Shown here: one piece after another, positions 13,011-26,100 of the stretch
Numbering within the stretch: position 1 is the first letter of the stretch
Layout: each line of letters begins with the position of its first letter
Assembly: GCF_000002985.6 (NCBI RefSeq)
Contig: NC_003284.9
Coordinates: forward strand, 1,116,001-1,180,000
Reading direction: 5' to 3'
DNA from: Caenorhabditis elegans
Taxonomy: Eukaryota > Nematoda > Chromadorea > Rhabditida > Rhabditidae
DNA length: 64,000 nucleotides
Notes under the pieces: model-generated
The model's database searches: none
Seen by the model: only the letters and a program-made list of their open reading frames with translations
What the model was told of the DNA's origin: nothing
Made by a program: the position numbers and the translations under genes

Positions 13011-16000
13011 ATGTTGTCGGAAGAGGACGTTCACACAAATTCCTACGCAGGACGCACCGTTGCAGTTATGGAGCAGCCGGACTTGTTCAGCGACGACTGC
13101 GATGAGATCAACTTGGGGAATGAGGACACGCCGCCGTCCAAGCTCCGGCTTCACACGACCGAGGAGCCCAAGGAGAGCAGCTCACCGGCGGTTATCAATT
13201 CTATTGAGGATCACGATCAGTGAGTTGATTTCTTTTTTGGATGAAATTGGCAATCAAAAAATGTTGGAAGGTGTTTGTCTGATAATTAAAAAAAAATTAA
13301 TAGATTTTCACGTTTTCAGAAAAAATATTGAAAATTTGAACTTTTCAAATAATTTCCAGCTCAAAAGGAAATTTACAATAAAATTTTGCAATTGAACACA
13401 ATTTTTATCTGTCAAGTGTTTGCAACTGTCTAAAGAAAGCCGCAAAACTTAACAAGTTTCTCTATAAATCCATAAAATTTTTTCTGCTTCAAGATTCTAC
13501 AGGAGATATTATTTTCCAGGTTAGCAGAAGGCTATATAACAATTCTGGAGAAATTTACAAATTTTGAGTTTTCGAGAAGCTTGAATTAAACGTTCAATTT
13601 CAGATACGTCGGCAATGACAATCACTACGCTCAAATCTCGCCCGAACCAGCACTCTCCAACTTCAAAGTCACAATGCGGGAATTCGAGAAGCGCGGTGAC
13701 GGCATGAACGCCTATATTGTATACAAACTCGAGACTGAGGTACGACAAGCCGATGCCAAAACGATAAAAGAGCTCTTTGGTTTCAGGTGTCCGGAGTTGT
13801 TGGATACACAAAGCAACACTATGAGACGTGGCGCCGGTTCTCGGACTTCTTGGGACTTCATGGCAAGATCGTGGAGAAGTATCTGGCCAAAGGAATCGTC
13901 ATTCCTCAGCCACCTGAGAAAAGCATCTCAGCACTGACCAAGACAAAGGTACTTGGAATATAATATGAGAGAGCTCTGGAACATTATGGAAGCTAACTTC
14001 AAAAAAAATTCTGAAAAATTATACAACTCTGAAAAAAAATGTTTGCTCAAAAGAACTAGCGGGAACACTCCAGCCACGCCTTCTTACCAAATTTATCATG
14101 GCTTCCAATATTTTGTCTATAAATTTTGGATTCATTTTCAGAAAACGGTTCACAAAATGTGCTCTTTTTAAGGGTTGGGTTTTTAAAACTAAAAAAACCG
14201 CCCGAAACTGTTTTCTGAGCATTAACTCTGATTGCTGTTGTCTGATATTGCAAACATTTCGAGAACACTACGAAATTGTAATTTATTAACATTTTGATCA
14301 ATAAAACATTTTCAGACAAACTCGGACCCTGCAATGAGCCGCGAAGTTGGAATCCAGCGTGCCCGCCAGCTGGAACGCTACATTTGCCGCCTCATCCAAC
14401 ACCCACGGATGAGAAACGACTGCGATGTGCGCGACTTCCTCACAATTGAGTCGGACCTGCCAAAAGCCGTGCAGACGGCTGCACTGTCAAGCTTCGGAGT
14501 GAAGAAGATCTTCAAGAACTTCCAAGTCGTCTTCTCCAAGATGGCATTCCACATGGAGGAGGGTGATCGATGGTTTGAGCAAGTGCAATCGCAGGTTGAT
14601 GAGCTTGATGAGGCGTTGCGCAAGCTGTACACGGTCACGGAGACGCTAGTGGCTTCTCGTAGAGATATGGCGACCAGTGGAGAGCAATTGGGGAAGGTGA
14701 GCTTCGGAGTTCAACTTGAAGCTACTGTGTATTAGTTGCCATTTCTACAACTTTAAAGGAGGGCGTATTTATGCGAAATGGTCTCGCCACGCGCCACCCA
14801 TTGATTTCGGGGCGCGTGGCGAGACCAATGGGGCTTGCGCGGTGAGACAATTTCGCATAAATGCGTCCTTCTCTTTTAAAATCGTAGAAGTGAAAAAGTA
14901 CACAGTATTGCTTGTAAACTGCTAAGATAGAAGTCCGGTAGGGGATAGGCCCACAGCTAATGAAGCCCTGACGCTTATCCCTTTTTCAAAACCAAATCTT
15001 AATTCATTTCTCATTCCAGGCCCTGTCAATGCTTGCTGCTTGTGAAGAGTCCACATCACTTTCCCGTGCCCTCTCCTCACTGACCGACGTCACTGAGAAC
15101 GTCTCTGCTGTGTATGGGAAACAAGCCGAAGTTGACAACTCGAAGTTCTCGGAGTCGATCTACGAGTACATCATGCTGATCTCGGCGCTGAAGGATGTGT
15201 TTGGTGAGCGTGTTCGTGCTTGGCAGCAATGGCAGGATGCTCAACAGACGTTGGCTCGCAAACGCGATCAGAAGACGAAGATTGACTTGTCGGCGGGCGG
15301 CAGAAATGAGCGGTCTGATCAGTTGAAGGGAGAGATTGAGGATACGGTGCAAAAGATGGATCAGCTGGAGCAACACTTTATCGAGCTGAGCAAGGCGATT
15401 CGTGAGGAGGTTGCGCGTTTTGATGCCGATCGCAAGCAGGATATGAAGAAGATGCTGGTCGAGTATATGGAGAGCATGATTCATACTCATACGGAGGTAA
15501 GGTTCCAGCAGGCTTTGTGTGGTTTAAAAATACTGCGAAATCTTTATTCAAATCCAGAAAACCATCAAAAAATGTTCTTAAAATTCAGCATTCTCAAGCT
15601 CTCAAAAACTTTTTTCAAACAGAAAAGCGCAGAGTTTTAGTAAAATAAAATTACGTATACGTAAAAAATCTATACCTCTCTCGTAAATTGAAATGGCCTA
15701 GGTTTACACTCTTCCCCGGCCACCAGCATAGGCTAGTCTTTGTGAGTGGTGTGTATGCTCGATAGGAATTGACGCGTTGAATTTAGTGCTTCCGTGAATT
15801 TGGCTGATGAGCAATGCTCATATGAGTTTCACATGATTTTAGTTTGTCACTTCAAAGTGTGAATTAGTTATATGCATGAGCAAGCCCTAAAATTGAAGCG
15901 AGAAAGAAAAGAAGATGAAAAGAGGGAGATTCCTTAAAAATACGATTCCTTAAAAATTTTCTGGCTAAAAACACTAAAAAAATTTTTCAAAAGCTCTACT

Positions 16001-16411
16001 AAAAATTAGGGAGTGTTCAGGAGCAATGACAAATGTCCAAGTTTGCAATTGAATTGAGGGGTTGCATAATCACTTGACTGAATATTAAATACAACTCTTA
16101 TAGAATTAAAAAAAAGTGACCTGATGGAATTTTAAAATACCCTAGTCACATCCAAGCCGGGGCTGTGATCAGGCTTTGATCAGCCCAGTTGTCTGTTAAA
16201 GCTAGGTGAACCTAAGAGCCAGGAAAGATTGGGACTCCTAAGATTGCTAGAAGCCACCAATACAGACCACCACGTTCTATAGGATTCTTCAAAAATGTTC
16301 TGGCTAAAAACACTTAAAAATTTGCTTATTCAAAAGCTCTACTAAAAATTTTTCCAGCTGCTCCATTTGTGGGAGAAGTTCGAGCCGGAAGCCAACAACA
16401 TTCGTGTCTAA
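13011..16411 (+). CDS. snx-1: Sorting nexin SNX1, PX-BAR protein of retromer
   Basis: Six exons join in frame: 13011-13219, 13604-13739, 13787-13948, 14316-14696, 15020-15496, 16358-16411, giving 472 residues. Residues 1-70 are acidic and disordered. A PX domain follows at about 75-212 with the phosphoinositide-binding motif RRFSDF (131-136) and the proline stretch IPQPPEKS. Residues from about 235 to the end form a helical BAR domain ending in WEKFEPEANNIRV. The order and length match the SNX1/SNX2 family, which tubulates early endosomes with SNX5/6-type partners and retrieves cargo to the Golgi with retromer. All key PX residues are intact. Introns 4 and 5 carry a palindromic element and a duplicated segment. 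Identification is strong; the symbol follows family nomenclature. Confidence 0.92.
14722..14907. repeat. Long imperfect palindrome in snx-1 intron 4
   Basis: Nested inverted repeats. The inner arms GGTCTCGCCACGCGCC (14780 on) and GGCGCGTGGCGAGACC flank a short loop. The outer arms ATTTATGCGAAAT and ATTTCGCATAAAT extend through TACTGTGTA / TACACAGTA. An extra 20-odd bases in the right arm break perfect symmetry. MITE-like. Confidence 0.75.
14926..14990. other. Possible structured segment in snx-1 intron 4
   Basis: GGGGATAGGC near 14941 can pair with GCTTATCCC near 14972, enclosing CTAATGAAGCCCTGA. It could be a small intronic RNA or a repeat fragment. No complete C/D or H/ACA box set can be defended. 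Confidence 0.2.
15944..16350. repeat. Direct repeat flanking a 275-bp insert in snx-1 intron 5
   Basis: About 65 bp at 15944-16007 (containing TTCTGGCTAAAAACAC and AAAAGCTCTACTAAAAATT) recurs at 16283-16350, the second copy running into the branch and acceptor region of the last exon. The segment between includes an inverted repeat GGCTGTGATCA / TTGATCAGCC at about 16165-16190. Confidence 0.7.
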
Positions 16412-17166
16412 CCTACCACTAGTGTAAATTATTCATCCTTATTTATTGCCAAAATCAATCAAACTCCTCAAAATGTCAATTTTATATTATTTTGTGCACT
16501 CCCCCTCTCCCCAGTCGAAATTTTATTATCTGTGATTTGAATGCAAAACTTCTAAAAATCCCCGTTTGATTTTGTTTCCTACCAACTACATATAGTCATT
16601 ATTATATTTTATAACTTATTCTCTCCATCACATTTCACCTCGTCTTCATAATGTCTTCACAAAAATATCTATTGGTTTCTTTGTTTTTGGATATAAAGAG
16701 CTTCTTGTCAGATTCGGCAAAAAATGAGACTGTTTCTTCTGGCTACGGATTCCTGTCAGCTTCATATTTAACAGAAATTCAACTGATCAATTCACAGAGC
16801 CAGATTTATGTCGGCTGCTCAAATTTCGCTAAACGGCTTCGGCCTATGCTTGTCTTCAGATCATGCTCAAGTGTCGGACTCGGATTTGTGTCTGCTGCCA
16901 ATTTTGCATACCTCAATTCAAATTGGCTTCTCAACTTGCGCGCCCTGATTTAAAAAACCTTGATCTTTGTTGGCTTTTAGAAACTTGAAAATGTTTGGTT
17001 TTCTTATTTATTTCAACTTCTATAACAAATGACAATTTGCAAGATGATATTTAAAAAAAAAAGAAAATAACAAATAGTATAAAGTATTCACAAGATATCT
17101 ATATATCTATAACTTGTTTGGGAACGTGAGCTGCCAGGCCGTGTATTCTGAAATTGAATTTTGTGT
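16412..17166. other. Convergent intergenic region
   Basis: 3' UTR space of snx-1 (plus) and the vWA gene (minus). A 100-codon ORF at 16651-16953 lies here but has no supporting features. No repeat was recognised. Confidence 0.5.
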
Positions 17167-20100
17167 TTATATATTTTTTGTTTTTAATAAAATACCATTT
17201 GAAATCCAATCCACAAATCCGCCTAATCGATCACCGTTCAAATATAAGTCAGGGCTGTGGGCCACTCTATCAGAGGTCAGTTGTGTTCCGAGAACCTGCA
17301 TATTGACAATTTTTAGTATTAGAGAGTATGGCATTTATTGCCCAGGAGATTTGGAAAAGTGGTCATGTTGCATCAACTTTCAGTTTCAAATGTTTTGCTA
17401 ACTATAGAAATTTAAAAAAAAATTCCACCTAATATTAATTAATTTTCTACTGACGAAAAATGTATTTTTATAAACTTGTAGTTTAGAAAAAAACTATTAA
17501 AACGAATTTTATGAATAGAAAATAAATTGTCAATTTTCAGTTGATTCAAAAAAAAAAATCACAAACAGTTTTCGATGCACCATAACTGAATTTTTAATTT
17601 TCCCACACTTTTCTAGTATAAACTTTCAATTTTTCAACCAAGTTGCAATTTTCCAAAGTAACATAGATTCAACCTTCAGCTCAAAAAAGTTACCTGTGGT
17701 GTATAAGAAAATGTGCTGTTATCAAAGTTTGTCTGAATAACATAAGTTGAGTATCTAGTGTTGAGATGTCTTGATGTTGGACCGTCGATGTTAGGTGAGA
17801 TTCTGCAAGAAATGTATAATTCCTGCTGAAAAACTCTTGAAGCTTACGTCTCTGATCCAGTAATAACAATAATATAGTTGGGCCGGTTAGGATCCACACC
17901 AAACTCTGGCTCGTTGAGAATAATTGAGTCGATTCCTCTGAAAAAAAAGTGTATATTTGAATTTTTATTTTGCCAGTTTTTTTTTCTAAAAGCTTAAAAG
18001 CTCTTCTTCTCAACTCTTCTCAACTTCTCCCCACAAATTTCAGAGCATTGCAAGTCTAATTTTACATGCTTTGAGATCATGCTCGAAGAATCTACCCAGT
18101 TTGTGTTATATACCTACCTTCTCAAGTTGCTTATTCCAGAAGATGTGGTGATTTGGAAGTTTGAAATCTGAATTCTCAGTGACGTCACATCTTGTAAATC
18201 CGTCAAACTCCACACAGTGTTCACGGATCTTCCATATGTCACCACAGCCATCTTCGTATCATTTCCAGTTGATGTAAAGTTACCAACATTAGTGATAAAA
18301 CTGTTCAAGAAGTTCTGCACATTCTGTGTATAGCCTTCTCCAAGAGCACTGTCCACCAGGAATATGTAGTCTGCCTTAACAGCATCCTTGCCGGAAATTG
18401 GTGTTGGGTAGATGGTGTTCTTGTAATCTGAAAATTTATGTTAACATTTGGATAGCGTTTGGTTACTCCAAAATTACAATAGCAATAAGTTAAGGGCACT
18501 GTAGCATCACTATCAAAAGTTTTATACAAAGGTAGTGCAGTCTGGAGCTTCGATAAATTTGCGAAACATTACCATTGTTCAGAGTTACCAAGAGATCGTT
18601 GACTGCTGGAGAATTGATCGATAGACTAGAAACATTTCTGACAGTCTCGTAAAATCCTGTATTTGTGAAATTTCTAACATAGTCAAATCTCTGGTTGTTG
18701 AGCCCCAAAGCAAATACCTTAAAATGATTGTGTACTCAAAACTGAGCAACCTCCTAGAACTTACAGAAGTCAAGTTCTTGATTTGCATTGCAGTGCCAGT
18801 ATCTTTTGTATAGAAACTATCGGCGTGAGATAAAATGATTGTATAAGTGGTGACGTCATCTCTCCATCCGTTGGCCTCAGTGAGGAAGAAGAAGATTTCC
18901 TGCTCAATAGCTCCTGCCAAATCTGCGTCAGTAGAGTTTTCAGTGGCCTTGGCCAGTGTTAGCTGTTGGATTCTCTGCTTCACAACGTCATTGCTAGTTG
19001 ACTCGAACAAATGGAAACCGTCCTGAAAATAATGGGATGTGACTAGAAACAAAATGATTGACTTACATGAGGAATGGTTCTTCCGTTATATGTCTGAAGA
19101 GCAAATTGTGTGGAAGATGGACCGACTGAGAATTTGGATGTGAAGTCTTGAAGGAAAGACTTCATGATCGAAAAATCAGAGTCAGTGAGACCAGTTTCAT
19201 CCAGAAGGAAAATGATGTCGGCGGCAATTGAGGACGTTGGGAACGTGATACTATCTTCTGATTGTTGGTCTGCAAAATAACAACTGTCAAGTTGAAAAAT
19301 GTCATGTTTTCCATGATCTTGTAGCTAAGTGAGCTCTCAACTTTGCTCAAAACCGTTTTGAAGTTTATGGAATCATAGCAATATTGTATTTCCCACTCAC
19401 CACTATAGATTCTATTGGAAAGTGCCAAAACTGGATTTGGTGTAGAAACTTGCATCGATACCACACGATTGAGAAGATGAATGCTTGAGGAGACACTAAA
19501 CCCGGAAATTAATTTACTATTTTTTATATGCTAAACTTACGAGAAAACATTGTTCGACGAATAAACCAGCTCCTGGAAATTGGTGCTTGCTGACTGGTTG
19601 TAATTAGCCACGTATAGTTGCTGCCCGGAGAGGAGCTGTTTCGAGTAAGACGTACCGGTAAGACTGAAGAATGTTATTTTGAAACGGGCAAATTAATTTT
19701 GAAAAACTTACTTCGTGGATCCAACAACGTAAATAATATAAGTTGGGCGGTCTGGTTGATTTCCAATCATATTTGACACGTATTGAATTGCATTTCCAAC
19801 ATTGGCTGTGTAGGATGAAGACGACATTGAGGACTTCCATGATGTCAGGTATTGATCCACAGCCTGAAAAATTTCAAAGTTTTCTAAAATATGCGGTATA
19901 CGATAATTTAAATTCCGCACAGAAGTTACTTCTCGGTAAATCGGCGCCACTTCTAAACCAACTTTTTTTTTCTATCTGCCATTTACAAAAGCGGCAAAAG
20001 TTGGTTGAAGTTGGCTAAAGTTGGTTGAATGAGGCAGCGTTTTTACGCTTTGAACAACTGAAAAAAGTGTGTGAAAGTTGGCGAAAGTTGGCAAAAGTTG

Positions 20101-23100
20101 GTCAAGAAGTAGGCAAAATTGGTTAGAAAGCAGATAAAGTTGGTTTGAAAGTGGTTAAAATCTAATGGCAGATAGAAAGTCACAGTGTACACTTCTCCCA
20201 AAATGACTGTAAGAATGGACTCCTTATATGATTTTAAACCCGACTCTGGACATACAAACTTCTCTCAAAAAGAAAATAGACTTCACATGTACACTTCTCC
20301 CATAATGACTGTAAGAATGGACTCCTTATATGATTTTAAACCCGACTCTGGACATACAAACTTCTCTCAAAAAGAAAATAGACTTCACATGTACACTTCT
20401 CCCATAATGACTGTAAGAATGGACTCCTTATATGATTTTAAACCCGACTCTGGACATACAAACTTCTCTCAAAAAGAAAATAGACTTCACATGTACACTT
20501 CTCCCAAATTGACTGTAAGAATGGACTCCTTATATGATTTTAAACCCGACTCTGGACATACAAACTTCTCTCAAAAAGAAAATAGACTTCACATGTACAC
20601 TTCTCCCATAATGACTGTAAGAATGGACTCCTTATATGATTTTAAACCCGACTCTGGACATACAAACTTCTCTCAAAAAGAAAATAGACTTCACATGTAC
20701 ACTTCTCCCAAATTGACTGTAAGAATGGACTCCTTATATGATTTTAAACCCGACTCTGGACATACAAACTTCTCACAAAAGAAAATAGACTTCACATGTA
20801 CACTTCTCCCAAATTGACTGTAAGAATGGACTCCTTATATGATTTTAAACCCGACTCTGGACATACAAACTTCTCTCAAAAAGAAAATAGACTTCACATG
20901 TACACTTCTCCCAAATTGACTGTAAGAATGGACTCCTTATATGATTTTAAACCCGACTCTGGACATACAAACTTCTCTCAAAAAGAAAATAGACTTCACA
21001 TGTACACTTCTCCCAAATTGACTGTAAGAATGGACTCCTTATATGATTTTAAACCCGACTCTGGACATACAAACTTCTCTCAAAAAGAAAATAGACTTCA
21101 CATGTACACTTCTCCCAAATTGACTGTAAGAATGGACTCCTTATATGATTTTAAACCCGACTCTGGACATACAAACTTCTCTCAAAAAGAAAATAGACTT
21201 CACATGTACACTTCTCCCAAATTGACTGTAAGAATGGACTCCTTATATGATTTTAAACCCGACTCTGGACATACAAACTTCTCACAAAAGAAAATAGACT
21301 TCACATGTACACTTCTCCCATAATGACTGTAAGAATGGACTCCTTATATGATTTTAAACCCGACTCTGGACATACAAACTTCTCACAAAAGAAAATAGAC
21401 TTCACATGTACACTTCTCCCATAATGACTGTAAGAATGGACTCCTTATATGATTTTAAACCCGACTCTGGACATACAAACTTCTCACAAAAGAAAATAGA
21501 CTTCACATGTACACTTCTCCCATAATGACTGTAAGAATGGACTCCTTATATGATTTTAAACCCGACTCTGGACATACAAACTTCTCACAAAAGAAAATAG
21601 ATTTCACATGTACACTTCTCCCATAATAACTGTAAGAATGGACTCTTTATATGATTTTAAACCCGACTCTGGACATACAAACTTCTCTCAAAAAGAAAAT
21701 AGACTTCACATGTACACTTCTCCCAAATTGACTGTAAGAATGGACTCCTTATATGATTTTAAACCCGACTCTGGACATACAAACTTCTCTCAAAAAGAAA
21801 ATAGACTTCACATGTACACTTCTCCCATAATGACTGTAAGAATGGACTCCTTATATGATTTTAAACCCGACTCTGGACATACAAACTTCTCACAAAAGAA
21901 AATAGATTTCACATGTACACTTCTCCCATAATAACTGTAAGAATGGACTCTTTATATGATTTTAAACCCGACTCTGGACATACAAACTTCTCTCAAAAAG
22001 AAAATAGACTTCACATGTACACTTCTCCCAAATTGACTGTAAGAATGGACTCCTTATATGATTTTAAACCCGACTCTGGACATACAAACTTCTCACAAAA
22101 GAAAATAGACTTCACATGTACACTTCTCCCATAATGACTGTAAGAATGGACTCCTTATATGATTTTAAACCCGACTCTGGACATACAAACTTCTCTCAAA
22201 AAGAAAATAGACTTCACAGTGTACACTTCTCCCAAAATGACTGTAAGAATGGACTCCTTATATGATTTTAAACCCGACTCTGGACATACAAACTTCTCTC
22301 AAAAAGAAAATAGACTTCACATGTACACTTCTCCCAAATTGACTGTAAGAATGGACTCCTTATATGATTTTAAACCCGACTCTGGACATACAAACTTCTC
22401 TCAAAAAGAAAATAGACTTCACATGTACACTTCTCCCAAATTGACTGTAAGAATGGACTCCTTATATGATTTTAAACCCGACTCTGGACATACAAACTTC
22501 TCTCAAAAAGAAAATAGACTTCACATGTACACTTCTCCCAAATTGACTGTAAGAATGGACTCCTTATATTATTTTAAACCCGACTCTGGACATACAAACT
22601 TCTCTCAAAAAGAAAATAGACTTCACATGTACACTTCTCCCAAATTGACTGTAAGAATGGACTCCTTATATGATTTTAAACCCGACTCTGGACATACAAA
22701 CTTCTCTCAAAAAGAAAATAGACTTCACAGTGTACACTTCTCCCATAATGACTGTAAGAATGGACTCCTTATATGATTTTAAACCCGACTCTGGACATAC
22801 AAACTTCTCTCAAAAAGAAAATAGACTTCACATGTACACTTCTCCCATAATGACTGTAAGAATGGACTCCTTATATGATTTTAAACCCGACTCTGGACAT
22901 ACAAACTTCTCTCAAAAAGAAAATAGACTTCACATGTACACTTCTCCCAAATTGACTGTAAGAATGGACTCCTTATATGATTTTAAACCCGACTCTGGAC
23001 ATACAAACTTCTCTCAAAAAGAAAATAGACTTCACAGTGTACACTTCTCCCAAAATGACTGTAAGAATGGACTCCTTATATGATTTTAAACCCGACTCTG

Positions 23101-26100
23101 GACATACAAACTTCTCTCAAAAAGAAAATAGACTTCACATGTACACTTCTCCCAAATTGACTGTAAGAATGGACTCCTTATATGATTTTAAACCCGACTC
23201 TGGACATACAAACTTCTCACAAAAGAAAATAGACTTCACATGTACACTTCTCCCAAATTGACTGTAAGAATGGACTCCTTATATGATTTTAAACCCGACT
23301 CTGGACATACAAACTTCTCACAAAAGAAAATAGACTTCACATGTACACTTCTCCCATAATGACTGTAAGAATGGACTCCTTATATGATTTTAAACCCGAC
23401 TCTGGACATACAAACTTCTCTCAAAAAGAAAATAGACTTCACATGTACACTTCTCCCAAATTGACTGTAAGAATGGACTCCTTATATGATTTTAAACCCG
23501 ACTCTGGACATACAAACTTCTCTCAAAAAGAAAATAGACTTCACATGTACACTTCTCCCAAATTGACTGTAAGAATGGACTCCTTATATGATTTTAAACC
23601 CGACTCTGGACATACAAACTTCTCACAAAAGAAAATAGACTTCACATGTACACTTCTCCCATAATGACTGTAAGAATGGACTCCTTATATGATTTTAAAC
23701 CCGACTCTGGACATACAAACTTCTCTCAAAAAGAAAATAGACTTCACATGTACACTTCTCCCAAATTGACTGTAAGAATGGACTCCTTATATGATTTTAA
23801 ACCCGACTCTGGACATACAAACTTCTCTCAAAAAGAAAATAGACTTCACATGTACACTTCTCCCAAATTGACTGTAAGAATGGACTCCTTATATGATTTT
23901 AAACCCGACTCTGGACATACAAACTTCTCTCAAAAAGAAAATAGACTTCACATGTACACTTCTCCCATAATGACTGTAAGAATGGACTCCTTATATGATT
24001 TTAAACCCGACTCTGGACATACAAACTTCTCTCAAAAAGAAAATAGACTTCACATGTACACTTCTCCCAAATTGACTGTAAGAATGGACTCCTTATATGA
24101 TTTTAAACCCGACTCTGGACATACAAACTTCTCTCAAAAAGAAAATAGACTTCACATGTACACTTCTCCCATAATGACTGTAAGAATGGACTCCTTATAT
24201 GATTTTAAACCCGACTCTGGACATACAAACTTCTCACAAAAGAAAATAGATTTCACATGTACACTTCTCCCATAATAACTGTAAGAATGGACTCTTTATA
24301 TGATTTTAAACCCGACTCTGGACATACAAACTTCTCTCAAAAAGAAAATAGACTTCACATGTACACTTCTCCCAAATTGACTGTAAGAATGGACTCCTTA
24401 TATGATTTTAAACCCGACTCTGGACATACAAACTTCTCTCAAAAAGAAAATAGACTTCACATGTACACTTCTCCCATAATGACTGTAAGAATGGACTCCT
24501 TATATGATTTTAAACCCGACTCTGGACATACAAACTTCTCTCAAAAAGAAAATAGACTTCACATGTACACTTCTCCCAAATTGACTGTAAGAATGGACTC
24601 CTTATATGATTTTAAACCCGACTCTGGACATACAAACTTCTCTCAAAAAGAAAATAGACTTCACATGTACACTTCTCCCATAATGACTGTAAGAATGGAC
24701 TCCTTATATGATTTTAAACCCGACTCTGGACATACAAACTTCTCACAAAAGAAAATAGATTTCACATGTACACTTCTCCCATAATAACTGTAAGAATGGA
24801 CTCTTTATATGATTTTTTTCTCTTTCCTTTTTTTTGGGAAAAAAAAATTGCCTAGATTATTTTTTAAAGCCTCCAAGAAGTAGTCATTTTCTCAGCTAGA
24901 AACTCTCCACCGAACGTTCTGTTATTTTTTTTTAAATCGTTAAAAAATTCGTAAAAAAACTTGACCGCGTGGGAGAGTTGAACTCATCAGAGAGTTGAAC
25001 TGGACATACAAACAAAAAATGATTAACTTCAGATTTGTTTGTTCAACTCTCCTAGCGGTCAAATTCTTAAACATTCTTAAACAGTCATCGGACATTGTTA
25101 AAAAGCGCGCAAAGCTTAGACACTAGTTGACCTGAAATGTAAGCTGCCAACCGTTGATCTACTGTTTTGAGCTACACCTAAGCTTCGGTGTTATACAAGC
25201 TTCAACATGAAAAAGTGCACTGAAAAACAACCTACCAGCTGTGATGAAGAGAGTTGCAATGGAGCAATGACATTGTCAGAGAATGGCACAATACTGATTT
25301 GAGTTCTGTAAAACTTTTTCCAGTTAAACTAAATACCAAACTCCTAAAAATGTTACTTAATATTTCCCACAAGGAATGGAGTCACGGAGTCTGACACAAA
25401 TTGTACAATATTGCTATGATCCGCATAACTATTTCCGGATTGGTCAACAACATAAATCAAATTTCCGAAGAAATTCGACGTAGATGGTGTACGCTTTTTA
25501 GTTGTCATTTGATAGATTCTATCAGCCAAGTTGTAATTTGTGTCGATTCCAGTGAAGGAAGAGTTCCAATCGGATACCATGAATGCATTCTGAGCAAATG
25601 AAGATAGAGCCGAGGGAGTCATATTTGAAGAGAGGCCAATGGAAATTGTGCGAATACCCTTGCGTTGGAGGTTCGACAGCTCCTGGGATACAGAGGAAGA
25701 TGACCTGGAAGCAGTTGTTGAAAAACTTATTTTTGAGGGGTTGAACTCACGATCCAAGCGTGAAGAGCACGAGGAAGTTCTCATTAAGTGCTCTGTAGCC
25801 AGAAGTTGTATTTTCATAGACATTCTGTCGAACATTAGCAAGAACACTTGCAACATCCCTATAATTCTGATGGGATCTTGAGAACAGAGATAGCTTCTCA
25901 TTTCTGCAGGAGCTCAGGTCGTAGTAGTTATTGGTCTAAAAACTTGATTAGAGAGGAGATACACTTCACAACCTCACCTGAACAAAGATGCAAGAGTACT
26001 CAACAGTGGTTCCATCAAACGTGGCTAGTGTGAACCTAGATCCCTTCTCTCCCACTGAATACTTGATCAGAAGGATGTCAAGGAAAGTACGGATCTTTTC

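Noticed and set aside
15795..15900. C/D-box snoRNA candidate (CTGATGA at about 15803) in snx-1 intron 5
   Set aside because: No matching D box CTGA or terminal stem at a proper distance.
16651..16953. 100-codon plus-strand ORF after snx-1
   Set aside because: No signal peptide, domain or splice context; low-complexity Ser/Leu composition, and it lies where the snx-1 3' UTR and terminator are expected.
17114..17401. 95-codon plus-strand ORF
   Set aside because: It is antisense to the last exon of the vWA gene, whose splice phase fits.
20185..24784. Series of long plus-strand ORFs encoding 34-residue repeats
   Set aside because: They follow from a 102-bp tandem repeat without stops; 101- and 103-bp units break the frame about every 2-6 units, and no start, splice or homology supports a protein.
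20178..24817. CRISPR array
   Set aside because: Units are head-to-tail with no spacers, and this is a eukaryotic intron.
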